64,000 nt of DNA from an uncultured Peptococcaceae bacterium. GTDB lineage: Bacteria; Bacillota; Peptococcia; Peptococcales; Peptococcaceae. The translations under genes and the position numbers were made by a program. Positions within the stretch are counted from its first letter, which is position 1, and each line of letters begins with the position of its first letter. Below, piece after piece: positions 17,389 to 26,777 of this stretch. The stretch spans positions 10,864 to 74,863 of the forward strand of contig CALJRU010000031.1 in NCBI GenBank assembly GCA_937976375.1, in the 5' to 3' direction. The notes under the pieces were generated by a model. The model saw only the letters and a list, made by a program, of their open reading frames with translations, did no database searches and was not told the DNA's origin.

Positions 17389-18783
17389 TTATATCATTCT
17401 TTTATCTTTTAATATAGCCTGATACACATCAACCATCTTCATGCTGTTGCTGCCTTTAACCAGTATAACAGCATCCTTAGGCGCATGTTCTTCAAGAATA
17501 CGCGCCACCTGTTTATTGGTATCTACATAGTACACGCGTGATGATGGCAACCCTGCGGCAATCGCATTTTCACCAATAATTTCAGCCAAATTTCCCAGAC
17601 AAATCAAACCATCAATGCCTAATTCAGCCAAATGACGGCCTACTTTTGCATGGCCTTCATATTCATATTGTCCCAATTCATACATGTTGCCTAAACATGC
17701 AATCGTTGGGCGTGGTTTATAACCGGCCAATACATCCAATGTTGCCATCATCGAATCCGGGTTGGCGTTATAACAATCATTGATGAGCAAACGATTGTCT
17801 AAAAGTGGATGCATTTCCATTCGGCTAGAGGACAAGGATACCGCCGACCCCAATCCATTTTGAATGTCTGTAACAGAAATGTCAATAGCACGTGCTATGG
17901 CTGTAACCAAAAGCGCATTATCAACAAAGTGCCGTCCTGCAAATGGCAAGTCAACATGGAACGATGCGGCATCCGCCTGGCAATCAAAGCTGCTACGGTC
18001 TGCTTCCAGAGAAACATTCTTACTGATCAAGTCGCCATCACCGGTTTCATCGCTGCACCAAACAATCTTGGCCGCACACTCATGTATATACGGTGATATC
18101 AATTCACGGTCCTTTGCACGCAAAGCCACTGTACCACTTTGTGGAAGATATTTAAACAGCTCTGTCTTTGCACGTGCGATGCCCTGTTGGCTGCCTAAAT
18201 ATTCCGCGTGGACCAAACCAATTCCAGTAATGATCGCATGTGTAGGCTGAGCAATTTGACAAAGAAAATCAATCTCGCCAAATCCTGTCATGCCCATCTC
18301 AACAATCAATATTTCTGTACTTTCATTCAATCGTGTTAAGGTCAATGGCATGCCCAATTCATTGTTTTGATTTTCTTTTGTTACAACGACCTGATGTGAT
18401 TGACCACAGACCTGAGCCAGCAGATCTTTTGTACTTGTTTTTCCTTGACTGCCCGTAATAGCAATCACTGGACCATGAAACTGCATGCGGCACCATTTAC
18501 CAAGGGCTTGGATAAATTTTTGGCCATCTTCCACAATCAGACAGCCTGTCTTTTCATCCTCAAAACCATGGGCAGCATCAACAGCCACAACAGCTGCGCC
18601 AGCATCAATAACTTGCTTAATAAACTTATGGCCATCAACGCGTTGACCACGAATAGCGACAAATAAATCATCTGGTCCAACCTGACGACTGTCAAAGACC
18701 ACGTTACGAATTATCTTTCCTGCAGGCCCCTGATACCGAAGGCCCATCTCTTTTGCAATTTGCTCTATTGGAACTTGATACAT
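17389..18783 (-). CDS. murF: UDP-N-acetylmuramoyl-tripeptide--D-alanyl-D-alanine ligase MurF
   Basis: Adds the D-Ala-D-Ala dipeptide to the nucleotide tripeptide with ATP, the last cytoplasmic step to the pentapeptide. The N-terminal substrate domain contains FDSRQVGPDDLFVAI. The ATP loop ITGSQGKTSTKDLL lies near residue 110, followed by a central MGMTGFGEI segment. The C-terminal domain has NDCYNANPDSM. The start is the ATG at 18783 with GGAGG before it; an upstream ATG overlaps that site. Length 464. The usual partner murE is missing between it and the transpeptidase gene. Confidence 0.97.
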   Translation of the reverse strand: MYQVPIEQIAKEMGLRYQGPAGKIIRNVVFDSRQVGPDDLFVAIRGQRVDGHKFIKQVIDAGAAVVAVDAAHGFEDEKTGCLIVEDGQKFIQALGKWCRMQFHGPVIAITGSQGKTSTKDLLAQVCGQSHQVVVTKENQNNELGMPLTLTRLNESTEILIVEMGMTGFGEIDFLCQIAQPTHAIITGIGLVHAEYLGSQQGIARAKTELFKYLPQSGTVALRAKDRELISPYIHECAAKIVWCSDETGDGDLISKNVSLEADRSSFDCQADAASFHVDLPFAGRHFVDNALLVTAIARAIDISVTDIQNGLGSAVSLSSSRMEMHPLLDNRLLINDCYNANPDSMMATLDVLAGYKPRPTIACLGNMYELGQYEYEGHAKVGRHLAELGIDGLICLGNLAEIIGENAIAAGLPSSRVYYVDTNKQVARILEEHAPKDAVILVKGSNSMKMVDVYQAILKDKRMI

Positions 18784-18804
18784 GATATTATCCTCCATTA
18801 AATC

Positions 18805-18842
18805 GAGTAAGCCGGAAATGCCTAAGCACTCTCCGGCTTCTC
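18805..18842 (-). other. Intergenic hairpin between the transpeptidase gene and murF
   Basis: The arms AAGCCGGA and TCCGGCTT are 15 bases apart, in a 135-base gap. No T run follows on the minus strand, so it is not a standard terminator. It could be an RNA processing or stability element; no function is claimed. Confidence 0.35.
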
Positions 18843-18918
18843 TAAGCTATGAAGTAATCAGTGATAATTATTTTGGTATTAGAAAGAGAACGCTCTTCTC
18901 TAATTATACAGCACCTCG

Positions 18919-21174
18919 TTAGCCGTCCTCATCTTTTTTTGCGGTGGATTGGTTAGACGTGCTACTGTTCGAGGAATCACTGTTATTTTCTGTGTTACTT
19001 TGTGAAGCACTTTTTTGATTGTTTTCTTCCTGCAGCTGCTCCGTCGCTTCTTGGATGCTTGCAAGTTCACTGGTACCAGCAAACCAAACTTTTACCTCAC
19101 TTCCGGAAGTCACGGAAGTTCCTGCTGCTGGCTGCTGACGATAGGCCAAACCACTGCCAGACAGCTTCGATTGCAAGCCAAAGCCATTCAAAATCAGATC
19201 AACATCCTTAATGGTTTTTCCTTCAAAAGATGGTAATATGACCGAATCACTGCTGGAATCGACACTATAGAACTCAACAGTAGATCCTGCAGCAACCTTT
19301 GTACCAGAGGCTGGTAAGCAGCAAACCAGCTGATCACCAGTTGTCACATCACTAACCTGCAAGCCAGCTTTTTGCATGATAGCACGTGCCTCTTCAGTGC
19401 TCATTGGGAGCTCCAGATCTGGAACAGTCACGGTTTCACCAGCTTCAGCTTCTGTGATGTTTTCATTGTCTTCACTTGGTGCTTCTGTTTGTGGAATCTG
19501 ATAATAGGTGAGTACATTATTCATGATCTTGGAGAAAATCCCCCCTGCCAAAGTACCACTATTACCACCGCTTTCCGGACTGTCAACGACAACCAAGCAA
19601 GCATATTTTGGATCATCAGCAGGCGCGAAACCCATGAAGCTCAATATATAATTGTTGTCTTCGTAAGTACCACCTGAAGCGATTTCCGCAGTACCAGTTT
19701 TCCCGCCTACGCGATAGCCTTCAATCGCTGCTGGCGTCCCCAGGCCTTCCTCTACGACACCTTCCAGAATATCGCGCATCTGCTCGGATGTTTCTTCAGA
19801 GATGACCTGACGAACAACTTCTGGCTCCGTCTTTTCGACCACATCACCATCATTGTCGGTGATCTCAGAAACGATTTGTGGCTTCATCAAATATCCACCA
19901 TTGACAACAGCAGAAAATGCAGTAATCATTTGCAGTGCTGTGTAGGCATTTCCCTGACCGATGGCAGAAGAAGCAAGGTCCAGATCAACAGCTTCGTCTT
20001 CATCAATCATCAATGGTGATGATTCGGACGGCAGATCAACACCTGTTTTCTTCGTCATACCAAATCCATCAAGATAATCATAGAATCGATCAAAACCCAA
20101 TTTGCTGACACATTCAGCCTGAGCAACGTTACAGGATTGCTCTACCGCATGCTTCATAGTCTGCAAACCATCACCCTCAGGATAATCCCAATCCTGAAAA
20201 CGATGTCCATCGATCATGACATAACCCGGACAATAAAGTTGTGTATCCGGCTCAACAATATCTTCTTCAAGATACATTGAGGTTGACAGACTCTTGAACG
20301 GTGATCCTGGTTCATATAATTTTGAAATAGCAAGGTTTGTCCATGTTTCCGGTTCATAATCACCGTAATTATTCGGATCAAAATCCGGAATATTGGCCAT
20401 TGCCAGAATTTCCCCAGTGTTAACATCCATCACAATACTTGTCATAGCCTTTGCATTTTGCTCTTTTTGCGCTTCTGCCAATGCAGATTCAACATAGTAT
20501 TGAATGGTAGAATCAATGGTCAAATGCACATTCTGCCCTTGTGACGCAGGAATCGATTCTTGAATAGACTGTGGAATGGCATTGCCCAGCTTGTCAAATT
20601 CAACGACAAGCTTACCAGGGGTTCCGGCTAAAGTATCATCATATTGCAGCTCAATACCCGCCAAACCTTGGTTGTCCAATCCGCAAAAGCCCAATACATG
20701 ACAGGCTTCTTCATTATTTGGATATTCGCGCGCATATTCAGTTGTAAATCCAATGCCCAAATAATCTTTTTCCTGCAGCTTTTCTGCGTCTGCTTTTTCG
20801 CACTGACGTTTCAGCCAGGCAAAATCACTGCTGCTGTCGTCAATGATCTTATTGACTTCTGATTTTGTCATATGCAAGCAATCAACAATATCATTCACGA
20901 TCTCATCTCGGCTGCTGGATTCTCGAATCACAGATGGTGTAATGTAAACCGACATTTTTTCAACACTAATCGCCATCGCCTCATTATTGCGATCATAAAT
21001 AATCCCGCGATTCGGTGTTATCTCAACATTTTGCAATCGATTATTCAGTGAATCATCACTGTATTTTTCGCTTGCCAAAACTTGAACATAAAACAATTTC
21101 AAAGAGATCAATATTGCTAAAGCCGCAACAGCAAACACAATAATAAACGGTATACGTGTTTTTCGGGGTTCCAA
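18919..21174 (-). CDS. Class B penicillin-binding protein with PASTA domains (SpoVD/PBP2x type)
   Basis: Septal transpeptidase that crosslinks new peptidoglycan, partner of the FtsW polymerase. One N-terminal membrane anchor (about 10-30) precedes a PBP dimerisation domain. The transpeptidase domain contains the nucleophile motif SPFK near residue 291, SCN, and KTGTAE near residue 490. Two PASTA domains follow (about 590-640 and 655-705), then a Gln/Ser/Asn-rich tail. At 751 residues it matches SpoVD or PBP2x. The start is TTG after AAGGAG, since the nearby ATG is out of frame. It follows ftsL by 15 bases. Whether it acts in division or also in sporulation cannot be told from this window. Confidence 0.93.
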   Translation of the reverse strand: MEPRKTRIPFIIVFAVAALAILISLKLFYVQVLASEKYSDDSLNNRLQNVEITPNRGIIYDRNNEAMAISVEKMSVYITPSVIRESSSRDEIVNDIVDCLHMTKSEVNKIIDDSSSDFAWLKRQCEKADAEKLQEKDYLGIGFTTEYAREYPNNEEACHVLGFCGLDNQGLAGIELQYDDTLAGTPGKLVVEFDKLGNAIPQSIQESIPASQGQNVHLTIDSTIQYYVESALAEAQKEQNAKAMTSIVMDVNTGEILAMANIPDFDPNNYGDYEPETWTNLAISKLYEPGSPFKSLSTSMYLEEDIVEPDTQLYCPGYVMIDGHRFQDWDYPEGDGLQTMKHAVEQSCNVAQAECVSKLGFDRFYDYLDGFGMTKKTGVDLPSESSPLMIDEDEAVDLDLASSAIGQGNAYTALQMITAFSAVVNGGYLMKPQIVSEITDNDGDVVEKTEPEVVRQVISEETSEQMRDILEGVVEEGLGTPAAIEGYRVGGKTGTAEIASGGTYEDNNYILSFMGFAPADDPKYACLVVVDSPESGGNSGTLAGGIFSKIMNNVLTYYQIPQTEAPSEDNENITEAEAGETVTVPDLELPMSTEEARAIMQKAGLQVSDVTTGDQLVCCLPASGTKVAAGSTVEFYSVDSSSDSVILPSFEGKTIKDVDLILNGFGLQSKLSGSGLAYRQQPAAGTSVTSGSEVKVWFAGTSELASIQEATEQLQEENNQKSASQSNTENNSDSSNSSTSNQSTAKKDEDG

Positions 21175-21189
21175 AATTCATCCAACTCC

Positions 21190-21648
21190 TTATTTTGCAT
21201 CAGCAGACTGGGAAGCCTGTGGAGTTGTCGGTGTATAAACAATAATTTCTTCAGCTTCCTTCATGCCAAGCTCTTTTTCCGCTTTTTCTTTCACCACATT
21301 GCGGTTATTCAAAGCTGCACTCTGCTGCTTTAACGCTTCATTTTTCGCGTTGATATCATCGAGGCTCTGTTGTCCTTCATTGATTTTCAGTCCTAAGTCC
21401 TGAATAACAGCATATTGACCAACGCATAAAACGCCTAAAATAAACGCAATGACCAAAGCACGAAACAAGGACAAACGCGGCTTGTTCTTTTCAAACTTTC
21501 TGCGCAGCACACGTTCATTCTGTTTTTTCGCGATTGCTCGTTTTGAGTTCGTGCTAAACATGATATTCGCCGCCCTATTTTTATGCTCCTCCGAGTCCGG
21601 ATAAGTATCATGTGATACGTATTTTCTTGCTGCTCCCACGGTCATCAT
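21190..21648 (-). CDS. ftsL: FtsL-like cell division protein
   Basis: A 152-residue bitopic protein. A long basic cytoplasmic part (about 1-60) precedes one transmembrane helix (about 62-82, LFRALVIAFILGVLCVG). An extracytoplasmic coiled coil (about 85-130, IKARNEAL-like heptads) is followed by an ELGMKEAEEIIVY segment and a short tail. This fits FtsL/DivIC septum proteins, which form a complex with FtsQ. Sequence conservation in the family is low, so the name rests mainly on topology and position between rsmH and the transpeptidase gene. Confidence 0.8.
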   Translation of the reverse strand: MMTVGAARKYVSHDTYPDSEEHKNRAANIMFSTNSKRAIAKKQNERVLRRKFEKNKPRLSLFRALVIAFILGVLCVGQYAVIQDLGLKINEGQQSLDDINAKNEALKQQSAALNNRNVVKEKAEKELGMKEAEEIIVYTPTTPQASQSADAK

Positions 21649-21663
21649 CCCCAGAAATCTTTA

Positions 21664-22623
21664 CTAATATTTTCTTCGTTTATAAGCAGGTATTTTTTCT
21701 ACAATGCGGAGCTTGGCGCTGCCTGCTCGTGAATTCTGCACCAGTTCCTCTTTTGACGCAACAATTGGTTTTCGTGTAATAATTTTCACCGTGGCCATCT
21801 TATCACATTGACAAAATGGCAATTCTGGTGGACAAATGCAATCACTTGCCAGATACTTAAAATGCTGTTTAACAATCCTATCTTCCAGAGAATGAAACGT
21901 GATCACAGCCATTCGACCGCCAATCTTCAACCGCTCAACTGCCTGATCCAACACATTTTCCAGGACATCCAATTCATGATTGACTTCAATACGAATTGAC
22001 TGAAAACTGCGTTTCGCAACATGGGAGCCTTTTTCACGCGCACCTTTTGGAATGGCACGCTCAATGCAGTCTACCAGCTGAAAGGTTGTCTCTATCGGTG
22101 CAATGTTTCGGCGCTCAACAATGATCTTGGCAATACGTCTGGACCATTTTTCTTCACCATATTCGCGCAAAACGCGTTCTAACGCATCTTCATCGTAGGT
22201 GTTAACCAATTCATAAGCAGAAAACGCTGCTTCTGTATTCATTCTCATGTCTAAAGGCGCATCATGCATATAACTGAAGCCGCGCTGAGCATTGTCGATC
22301 TGCGGCGATGATACGCCAATATCAATCAATATCCCATCTACGCCATCAGGTGCATTTTCATCTATAATTTCCGGCATCTGAACAAAGTTTGCATGAAAAA
22401 AAGTCACTTGACCGTCATATGGGGCAAGCCTTTTCTTTGCCGCTGCCAAGGCATTGACATCTTGATCGATGGCGAGCAAACGCCCGTCTTTGCCAATTGC
22501 TTTGAGTATGCCGCTGGCATGTCCGCCGCCGCCAACTGTTCCATCGACATAGATCCCGCCTTGTTGAAGATTTAAACCGTTTAAAACTTCATCATACAGC
22601 ACCGGTATATGTTGAAATTCCAT
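21664..22623 (-). CDS. rsmH: 16S rRNA (cytosine-N4)-methyltransferase RsmH
   Basis: Methylates N4 of C1402 in 16S rRNA using S-adenosylmethionine. It starts EFQHIPVLYDEVLNGL, followed by the SAM-binding segment YVDGTVGGGGHASGIL. The family's DIGVSSPQIDNAQRGFSY, the GSHVAKRSFQSIRIEVN stretch and the ITFHSLEDRIVK motif are all present. The 319-residue length is standard. I chose the ATG at 22623, which has AGGGTGG before it; a longer upstream frame would overlap mraZ. It lies 14 bases after mraZ. Confidence 0.96.
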   Translation of the reverse strand: MEFQHIPVLYDEVLNGLNLQQGGIYVDGTVGGGGHASGILKAIGKDGRLLAIDQDVNALAAAKKRLAPYDGQVTFFHANFVQMPEIIDENAPDGVDGILIDIGVSSPQIDNAQRGFSYMHDAPLDMRMNTEAAFSAYELVNTYDEDALERVLREYGEEKWSRRIAKIIVERRNIAPIETTFQLVDCIERAIPKGAREKGSHVAKRSFQSIRIEVNHELDVLENVLDQAVERLKIGGRMAVITFHSLEDRIVKQHFKYLASDCICPPELPFCQCDKMATVKIITRKPIVASKEELVQNSRAGSAKLRIVEKIPAYKRRKY

Positions 22624-22637
22624 TTGTGATACCACCC

Positions 22638-23063
22638 TTATATGCCCAGAAATCCTGCAAGTTCTTCGAAAGAATCTTCTCCCTCTTCGGCCTTCTGCGA
22701 AGTCCAGCGCTCTGCACTCCACAATTCAAACGTATTCGATTCGCCAACGATGTACACATCTTTGTCAATCGCTGCATACTCCATTAACGCCGGAGGAATG
22801 GACAAACGTCCCTGTTTATCCAAGATCTCAACACTGGCACTAGCATAGAAAAGGCGCTTAAACCGCCGCACTTTCACATCGCTGGATGGCTTGGCATCAA
22901 TTTTTTCACAAATCAACGCCCACTCATCCATTGGATAAACAGCCAGGCAGCCATCAAGGCCTTTTGCAATAACGCATTGATTATTGAGGTCTTCACGGAA
23001 TTTCGCTGGAATCGTGAGTCGGCATTTATTGTCAATAGTGTGTTTGTATTCACCTAAAAACAT
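22638..23063 (-). CDS. mraZ: Transcriptional regulator MraZ
   Basis: A 141-residue SpoVT/AbrB-like DNA-binding protein that controls the dcw operon from the front. The two tandem swapped-hairpin repeats are visible: YKHTIDNKCRLTIPAKFRE near the N-terminus and LDKQGRLSIPPALMEYA from about residue 78. In characterised bacteria MraZ binds GGG-type direct repeats just upstream of its own gene. Four such repeats with 10-base spacing lie upstream here. It starts after GGGAG. Confidence 0.97.
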   Translation of the reverse strand: MFLGEYKHTIDNKCRLTIPAKFREDLNNQCVIAKGLDGCLAVYPMDEWALICEKIDAKPSSDVKVRRFKRLFYASASVEILDKQGRLSIPPALMEYAAIDKDVYIVGESNTFELWSAERWTSQKAEEGEDSFEELAGFLGI

Positions 23064-23071
23064 AAAGGCCC

Positions 23072-23116
23072 ACTCCCTTCATCCATATTGTCCCTTTTTG
23101 CCCCTTTCTCCTCCAC
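23072..23116 (-). promoter_or_regulatory. Putative MraZ-binding direct repeats
   Basis: On the minus strand GGA/GGG triplets recur at exact 10-base steps (centred near 23114, 23104, 23094 and 23084) as GTGGAGG, AAGGGGC, AAGGGAC and ATGGATG, just ahead of the mraZ start. MraZ operators in other bacteria are short G-rich repeats at this spacing. Being close to the ribosome site, they would allow autorepression. Confidence 0.6.
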
Positions 23117-23220
23117 TTTACACTAATTTTCCAGGGATTTCTACCCCAACTTGACCCGAGATTGGCTTAACAGCGCCTTAAATTCAGCTTAATAAATCCC
23201 TTAGGTCCCCAAATAAGCGC

Positions 23221-23254
23221 AAAAAACGACCCTCTCAAATATGAGGGTCGTTTT
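23221..23254 (-). terminator. Terminator after the hydroxyacid dehydrogenase operon
   Basis: The arms ACGACCCTC and GAGGGTCGT are followed by TTTTTT on the minus strand. The surrounding gap (23117-23308) shows no gene. Confidence 0.85.
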
Positions 23255-23308
23255 ATTAGTATTATTTATAGATCTGTCATGTTTAATCTTATCGTCTATA
23301 CGTTTGTA

Positions 23309-24256
23309 TTAGCCCACAACATTTATTGGATTGCCAGCTAAAAATGCTGCAATATTGTCGGCCACAATATGTGCACGTTTCACAAATGCTTCATCCGTTG
23401 CAAAAGCCACATGAGGTGTCAACAGTGTGTGCGGCGTCGTGAACAATGGATGTCCTGCTTCCAGTGGTGGTTCAGTGTAAAATACATCAATACCAGCACC
23501 ACCAAGACGACCTTCATTCAGCGCCTGTGCCAATGCCTCAATATCAACAATTGGTCCGCGTGCGCAGTTGATCAAAATAGCGGTAGGCTTCATTTCATCA
23601 ATTTGTTTTTTGCCAATGAACCCACGAGTTTGATCGTTCATTGCCAAGTGTACAGAAACCACATCGCAGGTAGACATCAAAGTATCGAGATCTACAAAAG
23701 TGACCCCTTCCACTTCCTTTGGACTGCGATTGTACGCATAGCAATCACATCCAAAAGCTTGTGCTACTTTCAGCACCTGCTGTGCAATATGTCCGCAGCC
23801 TACAACCCCAAATTTTAAGGCAGACAGTTCCTGACCAACCAAGCCAGCCATGGTGCCGCCTTCACGAACCACTTTGTCACATTCGCGAATATTACGCAGC
23901 AGAGTAATGGTCATTCCGAAAACAAGATCTGTAACGGCTTCATTAGAGTAGCCACTGGCATTGCAAACGGTAACGCCTTTTGCTTTGCAGACATCCATTG
24001 GAATGTGGTCAAATCCAGTAAACGCAACCGCCAACAACTCAATTTTTTCGAGATGTTCCATAACGTTGGCACTCATTGGCTGATTTGCGATGACAACGAT
24101 CTCTGCATCTTTTGCACGTTCAATCATTTCTTCATCAGAAGCAGCGCGATGATCGTAAAGGGTCCATTCAACTTGATCGCCAAGTTTTTCCTGCAGCATA
24201 CCTTCAAGAACATCATCTGGTACACTAAGTGGTTCCAATACAACTAATTTTTTCAT
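23309..24256 (-). CDS. D-isomer-specific 2-hydroxyacid dehydrogenase
   Basis: NAD-dependent oxidoreductase of the D-lactate/glycerate/phosphoglycerate dehydrogenase family, acting on a 2-oxo or D-2-hydroxy acid that the sequence does not specify. The dinucleotide-binding loop is GVVGCGHIAQQVLKVA (about residue 148). The catalytic set is present: Arg in NCARGPIVD, Glu in YTEPPLEAGHP and His in LLTPHVAFAT. The 315-residue length is normal. It overlaps the EcsC gene by four bases (ATGA), so translation is coupled. It is last in the operon HAD-radical SAM-EcsC-dehydrogenase. Confidence 0.9.
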   Translation of the reverse strand: MKKLVVLEPLSVPDDVLEGMLQEKLGDQVEWTLYDHRAASDEEMIERAKDAEIVVIANQPMSANVMEHLEKIELLAVAFTGFDHIPMDVCKAKGVTVCNASGYSNEAVTDLVFGMTITLLRNIRECDKVVREGGTMAGLVGQELSALKFGVVGCGHIAQQVLKVAQAFGCDCYAYNRSPKEVEGVTFVDLDTLMSTCDVVSVHLAMNDQTRGFIGKKQIDEMKPTAILINCARGPIVDIEALAQALNEGRLGGAGIDVFYTEPPLEAGHPLFTTPHTLLTPHVAFATDEAFVKRAHIVADNIAAFLAGNPINVVG

Positions 24257-25113
24257 TCGTTCATTTCTCCTTTTTCTTTATGATATTGACGGACCAGGTC
24301 CGCTTTACAGCGCTTTAGCAATCGAGCTTCATATTTTACTTCCGCCAGTTGATGAAGCTGGCTGACAATCACTGGATTATAGAGACCTCCCGCAACGCCA
24401 ACAACCGGTAAACCCATGACAAATCTGCTGAATAACAATGTCATCGATAGTCGCTCAGATGTTTCTTGCATTTCTGCCTCTAAATCCAAGAAAATCTCTT
24501 TTCCTGAATCAATTGCATCACCCAAGGCATCCAACTGTCTGTTAACAGCAACACGTTCTTCCACTGGCATAGCCGCAAGGCGAATCATCATGAGCATATA
24601 CACCTGCTCATCTTTTCGATCTGTATCTAAGCCATGGCTCTGCGCAGAAACTGTACAGGTGCGAATCATATTTCCAATGAGAATCGGAATATCTGGCAAA
24701 CCAATGCCAAGCAGACCAAGGCCCACCCCTTCTGTCGCAGCCACACCCAACGATTTGAAGTATCGTTTTTCTGCTGGCCGACGCAACTTCTTAATCAGCG
24801 AGCGATCCCCTTTGGTTTGCACACCAACACGTTTATCAGCATATTCCGATTTTAAGGTCTCTTCATTGTAAGTTTTCTTAATCAAAACCTTTCCTTCTTG
24901 AAAAACCATCTTAAATGCAGCAGTAAAAGCTTTATTTAATGTATCTTCCAATTTTTCTGGAATTTTATCTTCGATTTTTGCCTTTACTGATCCTGTTGTC
25001 TTACTGACAGCTTTTTTCCAGAAAGGATCCTCAAACAATAATTTTTGTTCTTTTTCTTGGCAATCACGCAATTCATAATTGATGGCCACCAAGCGTTCTT
25101 TATAGTCAGCCAT
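24253..25113 (-). CDS. EcsC family protein
   Basis: About 286 residues matching the EcsC family pattern: a charged helical N-terminal half, then TEGVGLGLLGIGLPDIPILIGNM, an amphipathic or membrane-contacting segment, and a helical C-terminal half. In Bacillus EcsC is linked to an ABC transporter, but its biochemical role is not established and no transporter accompanies it here. I prefer the ATG at 25113 with GGTGATT before it; a GTG four codons upstream would overlap the radical SAM gene. It is coupled by overlap to the downstream dehydrogenase. Confidence 0.75.
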   Translation of the reverse strand: MADYKERLVAINYELRDCQEKEQKLLFEDPFWKKAVSKTTGSVKAKIEDKIPEKLEDTLNKAFTAAFKMVFQEGKVLIKKTYNEETLKSEYADKRVGVQTKGDRSLIKKLRRPAEKRYFKSLGVAATEGVGLGLLGIGLPDIPILIGNMIRTCTVSAQSHGLDTDRKDEQVYMLMMIRLAAMPVEERVAVNRQLDALGDAIDSGKEIFLDLEAEMQETSERLSMTLLFSRFVMGLPVVGVAGGLYNPVIVSQLHQLAEVKYEARLLKRCKADLVRQYHKEKGEMNE

Positions 25114-25118
25114 GTCAA

Positions 25119-26000
25119 TCACCACTGTGGCGCTTTTTCTCGATCAACAATCTGAACCTGTGCAAAGTATTTCTTTGCAATCTCTAACAGATCGTTCATT
25201 TTTTCAATGCTTGGCACCATCTCAAGTTCTTCTTTATTGCGTGGTACAACTGCCAGCAAATTGATTGGTGCTTCTGGCGCCACTTGTTGCAGGGCTTGCA
25301 TCCCCTTATCGAATTCTGCATCATTATCATTAACATTCGCAACAATTAAGCAGGTGACTTCATAATACACGTCACTCTTAGCCAAAATAGTAATATTGTC
25401 AAGAACGCTCTGATAATCGCCCTGAAGATATTCACGGTAAAATTCTTCGCTGAAGCCTTTGTAATCAATATTGACCATATCCATGGTTTCAAGAAGCGTT
25501 TTAAATGCTTCTGGATTGATCATCCCATTGGTCTCTAACGCATTCTGAAATCCTGCTTCACGCACTACTTTTGAATAATCACGCACATGTTCAAACCAAA
25601 TCAGAGGTTCATTAAAGGTATAGCAAACACCATTAACGCCACGTGAACGATGAAGATTTTTTAAACGTTCAACCAACTCTTCTGGTTCAAGATGTTCTGT
25701 GTGAATGCGCCCCTGCGAGATATGACGGTTGATGCAATATGGACAATTCATATTACATCCATACGCCGAAATGGAGAGCAATTTCTGGTCTTTATTCGGA
25801 TAGAAGTGGAAGCCCATTTCAATCAGATCTTCAGTGGTCATTCCGCTGATTTCACCATAGGTCTTTGCGACCAACACTCCATTATCATTGATACGACATC
25901 TGCAAATTCCCATCTCACCAGGTTGTATTACACACTGATGTGAACACAACTGGCATTCAACTGCGCCATCTTCAAGCTTTCTATAGTAGCAAGCTTCCAT
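25119..26000 (-). CDS. Radical SAM protein, AmmeMemoRadiSam/PflA-like
   Basis: A 293-residue radical SAM enzyme. The 4Fe-4S cluster motif CX3CX2C is at Cys82, Cys86 and Cys89 (YGCNMNCPYCIN). A second Cys-rich site near the N-terminus (CQLCSHQC and GICRCR) matches AmrS-type or PflX-like proteins. These are sometimes annotated as pyruvate formate-lyase activators, but this one has no glycyl-radical enzyme beside it; the true activating enzyme is at 39324. Its substrate is unknown. It starts after GAGGAGGTG and lies between HAD phosphatase and EcsC genes on one transcript. Confidence 0.85.
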   Translation of the reverse strand: MEACYYRKLEDGAVECQLCSHQCVIQPGEMGICRCRINDNGVLVAKTYGEISGMTTEDLIEMGFHFYPNKDQKLLSISAYGCNMNCPYCINRHISQGRIHTEHLEPEELVERLKNLHRSRGVNGVCYTFNEPLIWFEHVRDYSKVVREAGFQNALETNGMINPEAFKTLLETMDMVNIDYKGFSEEFYREYLQGDYQSVLDNITILAKSDVYYEVTCLIVANVNDNDAEFDKGMQALQQVAPEAPINLLAVVPRNKEELEMVPSIEKMNDLLEIAKKYFAQVQIVDREKAPQW

Positions 26001-26039
26001 GACAGCACCTCCTCTATCTTACATACTTCCAACTGCGTG

Positions 26040-26684
26040 TCATAATATTGCTAATAAATCTTCTGGACGGTCAATGAGCGTTGTCGCTCCTGCAGCCAAT
26101 AAAGCTTCTCGACTGCGAAATCCCCAAGTAACAGCAACCAAGCGCACACCTGCAGCCGCAGCAGTTTGGACATCCACTTCAGAATCGCCAATATAAAAGA
26201 CATTTTCCAAAGACACATTCATACGTTTACAAATTGCAAACAACGCATCTGGTGCCGGTTTTGGCCTGAAACCATCGCACATCCCCTGGGTCCATTCAAA
26301 AAGCCCTGGGAAATACTGTACACATAACGCAGCAACCGCGTCATCATTTTTATTCGACAACACAGCACAACGAATTCCACGCGTTTCGAGCGTTTGCACA
26401 GTCTCTAAAATACCCGCATAGGGACAAGTATAATGCGCTTTTTCACGGGCATAAACATCAAGAAACTGCGCATACGCGGCCTCATAGACACTGTCATCCG
26501 TGCCCTCAGGCACTGCTCTGCGCATGAGCACACGCACACCATTGCCCACAAACCGCCGCACTTCATCTATGCTGCGCTGCGGCAGTCCAACAGCTGCCAA
26601 TGCAGCATTGGTACTGTTGGCAAGATCCTGTAATGTATTCAACAGGGTGCCATCCAAATCAAAGATACAGACTGGCTTGCTCAT
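26040..26684 (-). CDS. HAD-family hydrolase, phosphoglycolate phosphatase-like
   Basis: A 214-residue haloacid-dehalogenase-superfamily phosphatase. The nucleophile motif FDLDGTLLNT is at residues 8-17, with motif II (LSNKND), the lysine region RPKPAPDALF and motif III YIGDSEVDVQTA. The helical cap of about 60 residues is of the Gph/PgmB kind. The substrate cannot be told from sequence; 2-phosphoglycolate or another small phosphate ester is usual. It starts after AAGGAGG and heads a four-gene operon. Confidence 0.88.
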   Translation of the reverse strand: MSKPVCIFDLDGTLLNTLQDLANSTNAALAAVGLPQRSIDEVRRFVGNGVRVLMRRAVPEGTDDSVYEAAYAQFLDVYAREKAHYTCPYAGILETVQTLETRGIRCAVLSNKNDDAVAALCVQYFPGLFEWTQGMCDGFRPKPAPDALFAICKRMNVSLENVFYIGDSEVDVQTAAAAGVRLVAVTWGFRSREALLAAGATTLIDRPEDLLAIL

Positions 26685-26777
26685 ACAAATGCGTCCTCCT
26701 TACTGTCTTACGATTTCATTATACCTGAAATTAAGTTTTTATTCATCCTTTATCTTCTCGTTTATTGGAAACACTTT

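Noticed and set aside
18805..18842. Hairpin read as a terminator between the transpeptidase gene and murF
   Set aside because: No T run follows on the coding strand, so it is listed only as a hairpin.
25119..26000. Radical SAM gene as a second pyruvate formate-lyase activase
   Set aside because: The N-terminal Cys-rich site and lack of a glycyl-radical partner fit the AmrS/PflX-like group better; the true pflA is at 39324.
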